Part shown: positions 61,858 to 64,000 of the stretch, piece by piece
Layout of the letters: each line of letters begins with the position of its first letter
How positions within the stretch are numbered: the first letter of the stretch is position 1
NCBI GenBank assembly: GCA_039000515.1
Contig: JBCFYV010000100.1
Location: 57,465,160 to 57,529,159, forward strand
From: Timema cristinae
Taxonomy: Eukaryota > Arthropoda > Insecta > Phasmatodea > Timematidae
DNA length: 64,000 nucleotides
Direction: 5' to 3'
Notes under the pieces: model-generated
What the model was told of the DNA's origin: nothing
Seen by the model: only the letters and a program-made list of their open reading frames with translations
Databases searched by the model: none
Program-made: the position numbers and the translations under genes

Positions 61858-62705
61858 CTAGCCATGGATAGCGACGTATTACTCGCCATTTCTAGCCATG
61901 GATAGCGATGTATTACTCGCCATTTCTGGCCATGGATAGCGACGTATTAGTCGCCATTTCTGGCATGGATAGCGACGTATTAGTCGCCATTTCTAGCCAT
62001 GGATAGCGACGTATTACTCGCCATTTCTAGCCATGGATAGCGATGTATTACTCGCCATTTCTGGCCATGGATAGCGACGTATTAGTTGCCATTTCTAGCC
62101 ATGGATAGCGACGTATTACTCGCCATTTCTAGCCATGGATAGCGACGTATTAGTCGCCATTTCTAGCCATGGATAGCGACGTATTAGTCGCCATTTCTGG
62201 CCATGGATAGCGACGTATTAGTCGCCATTTCTGGCCATGGATAGCGACGTATTAGTCGCCATTTCTGGCCATGGATAGCGACGTATTAGTCGCCATTTCT
62301 GGCCATGGATAGCAACGTATTGCTCGCCATTTCTGGCCATGGATAGCGACGTATTAGTCGCCATTTCTGGCCATGGATAGGACGTATTAGTCGCCATTTC
62401 TGGCCATGGATAGCGACGTATTACTCGCCATTTCTGGCCATGGATAGCGACGTATTAGTCGCCATTTCTGGCCATGGATAGCGACGTATTAGTCGCCATT
62501 TCTGGCCATGGATAGCGACGTATTAGTCGCCATTTCTGGCCATGGATAGCAACGTATTGCTCGCCATTTCTGGCCATGGTTAGCGACGTATTAGTCGCCA
62601 TTTCTGGCCATGGATAGCGACGTATTAGTCGCCATTTCTGGCCATGGATAACGACGTATTACTCGCCATTTCTGGCCATGGATAACGACGTATTATTTAC
62701 CATTT
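61858..62705. repeat. 34-bp minisatellite (about 25 copies)
   Basis: The unit is GCCATTTCTGGCCATGGATA plus GCGACGTATTAGTC; variants TCTAGCC, GCAACG and ATTACTC. It lies about 280 bp upstream, in the cyclase sense direction, of the 60803-61581 exon. Confidence 0.97.
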
Positions 62706-62997
62706 CTTCATTTATTGTGATGACAGGAAGTGTACTCTTTCAGGAAAAACCAAAACGCAAGAAACAGTAGAGGATTTCAAGTTTTTTGACTAAACGTCGA
62801 ATTGAAGGTGTGTACGTGGGAATAATGAATGGCCTACGTTGTGAAGTGGAGTTGATAGCTTTGTACACATCGTAACATCACTAAGAACAGAATACTTTTG
62901 ATATACATCAATTAGTTAACCGTATTATCCCGTCAATCCAAGGACCCCGAGTTCGATCCCCGTGTCCAGCTGTCATTTTTAAACTAACGAAATTTTA
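62706..62997. other. Unassigned stretch with a tRNA-like end
   Basis: GACCCCGAGTTCGATCCCCGTGTCCAGCTGTCATTTTT at about 62942-62980 matches the 3' half of the family H tRNA-like unit; the rest is unassigned. Confidence 0.5.
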
Positions 62998-63236
62998 TCA
63001 CCACGTCCTACCACCCGTTCTGGTTATAAACTTCCGTACTACTTACGCTAATGTTATAGGAATGGGAAACGGTCAATATTGAGGAAGTGTACCCGCATTT
63101 TCGTGGAGGGAGCGTATTTATGGAGAGAAAAAAACTCAGCACACCCGACCAGGATTCGAACCCGATCTCCCCATCAACCTCAGTCCCTGCCTATTGAGAG
63201 AGTGACGCCTTAAACCATTCGATCACCGAAGCGGGT
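62998..63236 (-). mobile_element. tRNA-derived SINE, family C
   Basis: TCACCACGTCCTACCACCCG tail at the left, GCACACCCGACCAGGATTCG, and CCCGCTTCGGTGATCGAATGG head (on -) at the right end. Full length. Confidence 0.88.
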
Positions 63237-63849
63237 ACTAATAATATTTAGGTGTAATAAAACAATAGTTAGCGTTTCGTGTTGCGATTAAGGAATAGAT
63301 GGCTGGCCGATTAGTGGGGATTTGTTCTCACAAAAAGAATTAACGAGATTAAATAAAAGCGCTGTGTGGGAACCAAGTAAAAGGAGTCCAATTGAGATCC
63401 TTATAGCGGCGAGAGGTATTTTAACTATTTAAATTCCCAGCGACGGAGTTCGGAAACCAAATTATCAGTTTCCCTTTATGGGGACGCCCGAGGGTATTTC
63501 TTGAAACACGATGAAAAGTTTCCACTCTTTCAGTTTTAATAAAAAACCTCGGGAGCATATTTCTTTATACAATATTAGCTTAAAATTTAGTTACATTTTT
63601 ATTAAATTAGTATATTGTGCTTTTAAGATCTGATCATAACTGTAAAAACTTATTAAGTAAAACAAAATTAACCTTTTAAACATTATAATTATAAAACTTG
63701 CTGTAGTGTTTTTTTTAACTAAGTCTGGGTTGAAATGTTCATGGTTTCAGTTAGTATTTTAAATAAATTTAAATTAAAAATTCCTCACAACATGTTTTAG
63801 TTGCTCATCCGGCTACCAGCATATCTATCTACTCCAATGGGTCAAGTTG
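63237..63849. other. AT-rich sequence, unassigned
   Basis: Nothing recognised; probable continuation of the cyclase gene's 5' intron or upstream region. Confidence 0.4.
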
Positions 63850-64000
63850 GGGCTGTAGGGAAAGCGAGTTAAGGGCAGTGTTTGGGTTTTTTTGCAGTTT
63901 TTATAGCAAAACTTTTTTTATAACTAAATAAATCTAAAATGTCTCCGATAGAAACCTAGAGTTTAATTCTCTTCACACTGTGACCTTAATATCTCTTGAA
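63850..64000 (+). mobile_element. Foldback element family G, cut by the window edge
   Basis: AAAGCGAGTTAAGGGCAGTG, TTGCAGTTTTTATAGCAAAA and CGATAGAAACCTAGAGTTTAATTCTCTTCA match the left half of the copy at 3976. Confidence 0.65.

Overview
The window is AT-rich eukaryotic nuclear DNA. It has intron-split genes with GT/AG junctions, very long introns, and dozens of tRNA-derived SINEs, MITEs, LINE scraps and minisatellites. The proteins look arthropod, most likely insect; I cannot fix the order or species by eye. No bacterial, phage or CRISPR features were seen.

Two genes face each other. On the + strand, about 298-5000, lie the last four exons of a nuclear receptor (NR2-type, probably NR2E-like). 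They cover the end of the DNA-binding domain (VQEERGPR) through most of the ligand-binding domain, and their splice phases fit. The first zinc-finger exons lie off the left edge. On the - strand, 61581 down to 16604, lies most of a receptor-type (membrane) guanylate cyclase. I can place fourteen exons: extracellular part, transmembrane segment, pseudokinase (kinase homology) domain, dimerization helix, adenylyl/guanylyl cyclase domain and a long serine-rich cytoplasmic tail. From memory it most resembles the Drosophila CG34357 group. Its 5' exons (start codon, signal peptide) are not recognised and probably lie beyond 61.6 kb. One kinase-homology exon is missing between 29134 and 26585. Two places read out of frame, one of them inside the catalytic domain.

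Region by region: 1-5.5 kb, nuclear receptor with a nested DNA-transposon insertion and an exon-derived tandem duplication. 5.5-16.6 kb, intergenic AT-rich DNA with SINEs, a MITE and foldbacks. 16.6-30.7 kb, 3' half of the cyclase gene with four minisatellites and a small MADF-like ORF in an intron. 30.7-45.6 kb, remainder of a roughly 16 kb intron filled with SINEs, tRNA-like inverted units and a LINE scrap. 45.6-61.6 kb, 5' half of the cyclase gene. 61.6-64 kb, a 34-bp minisatellite and SINEs.

The most unusual pattern is that minisatellites repeatedly sit at exon edges, mostly at intron 3' ends in the sense direction. At least three include the 3' splice site, or a copy of it, in the repeat unit (77-bp at 45.76 kb, 52-bp at 28-29 kb, 20-bp at 26.6 kb). 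A 141-bp repeat in the nuclear receptor gene carries exon sequence plus its 5' splice site. A further 62-bp array is an amplified piece of LINE reverse-transcriptase coding sequence.
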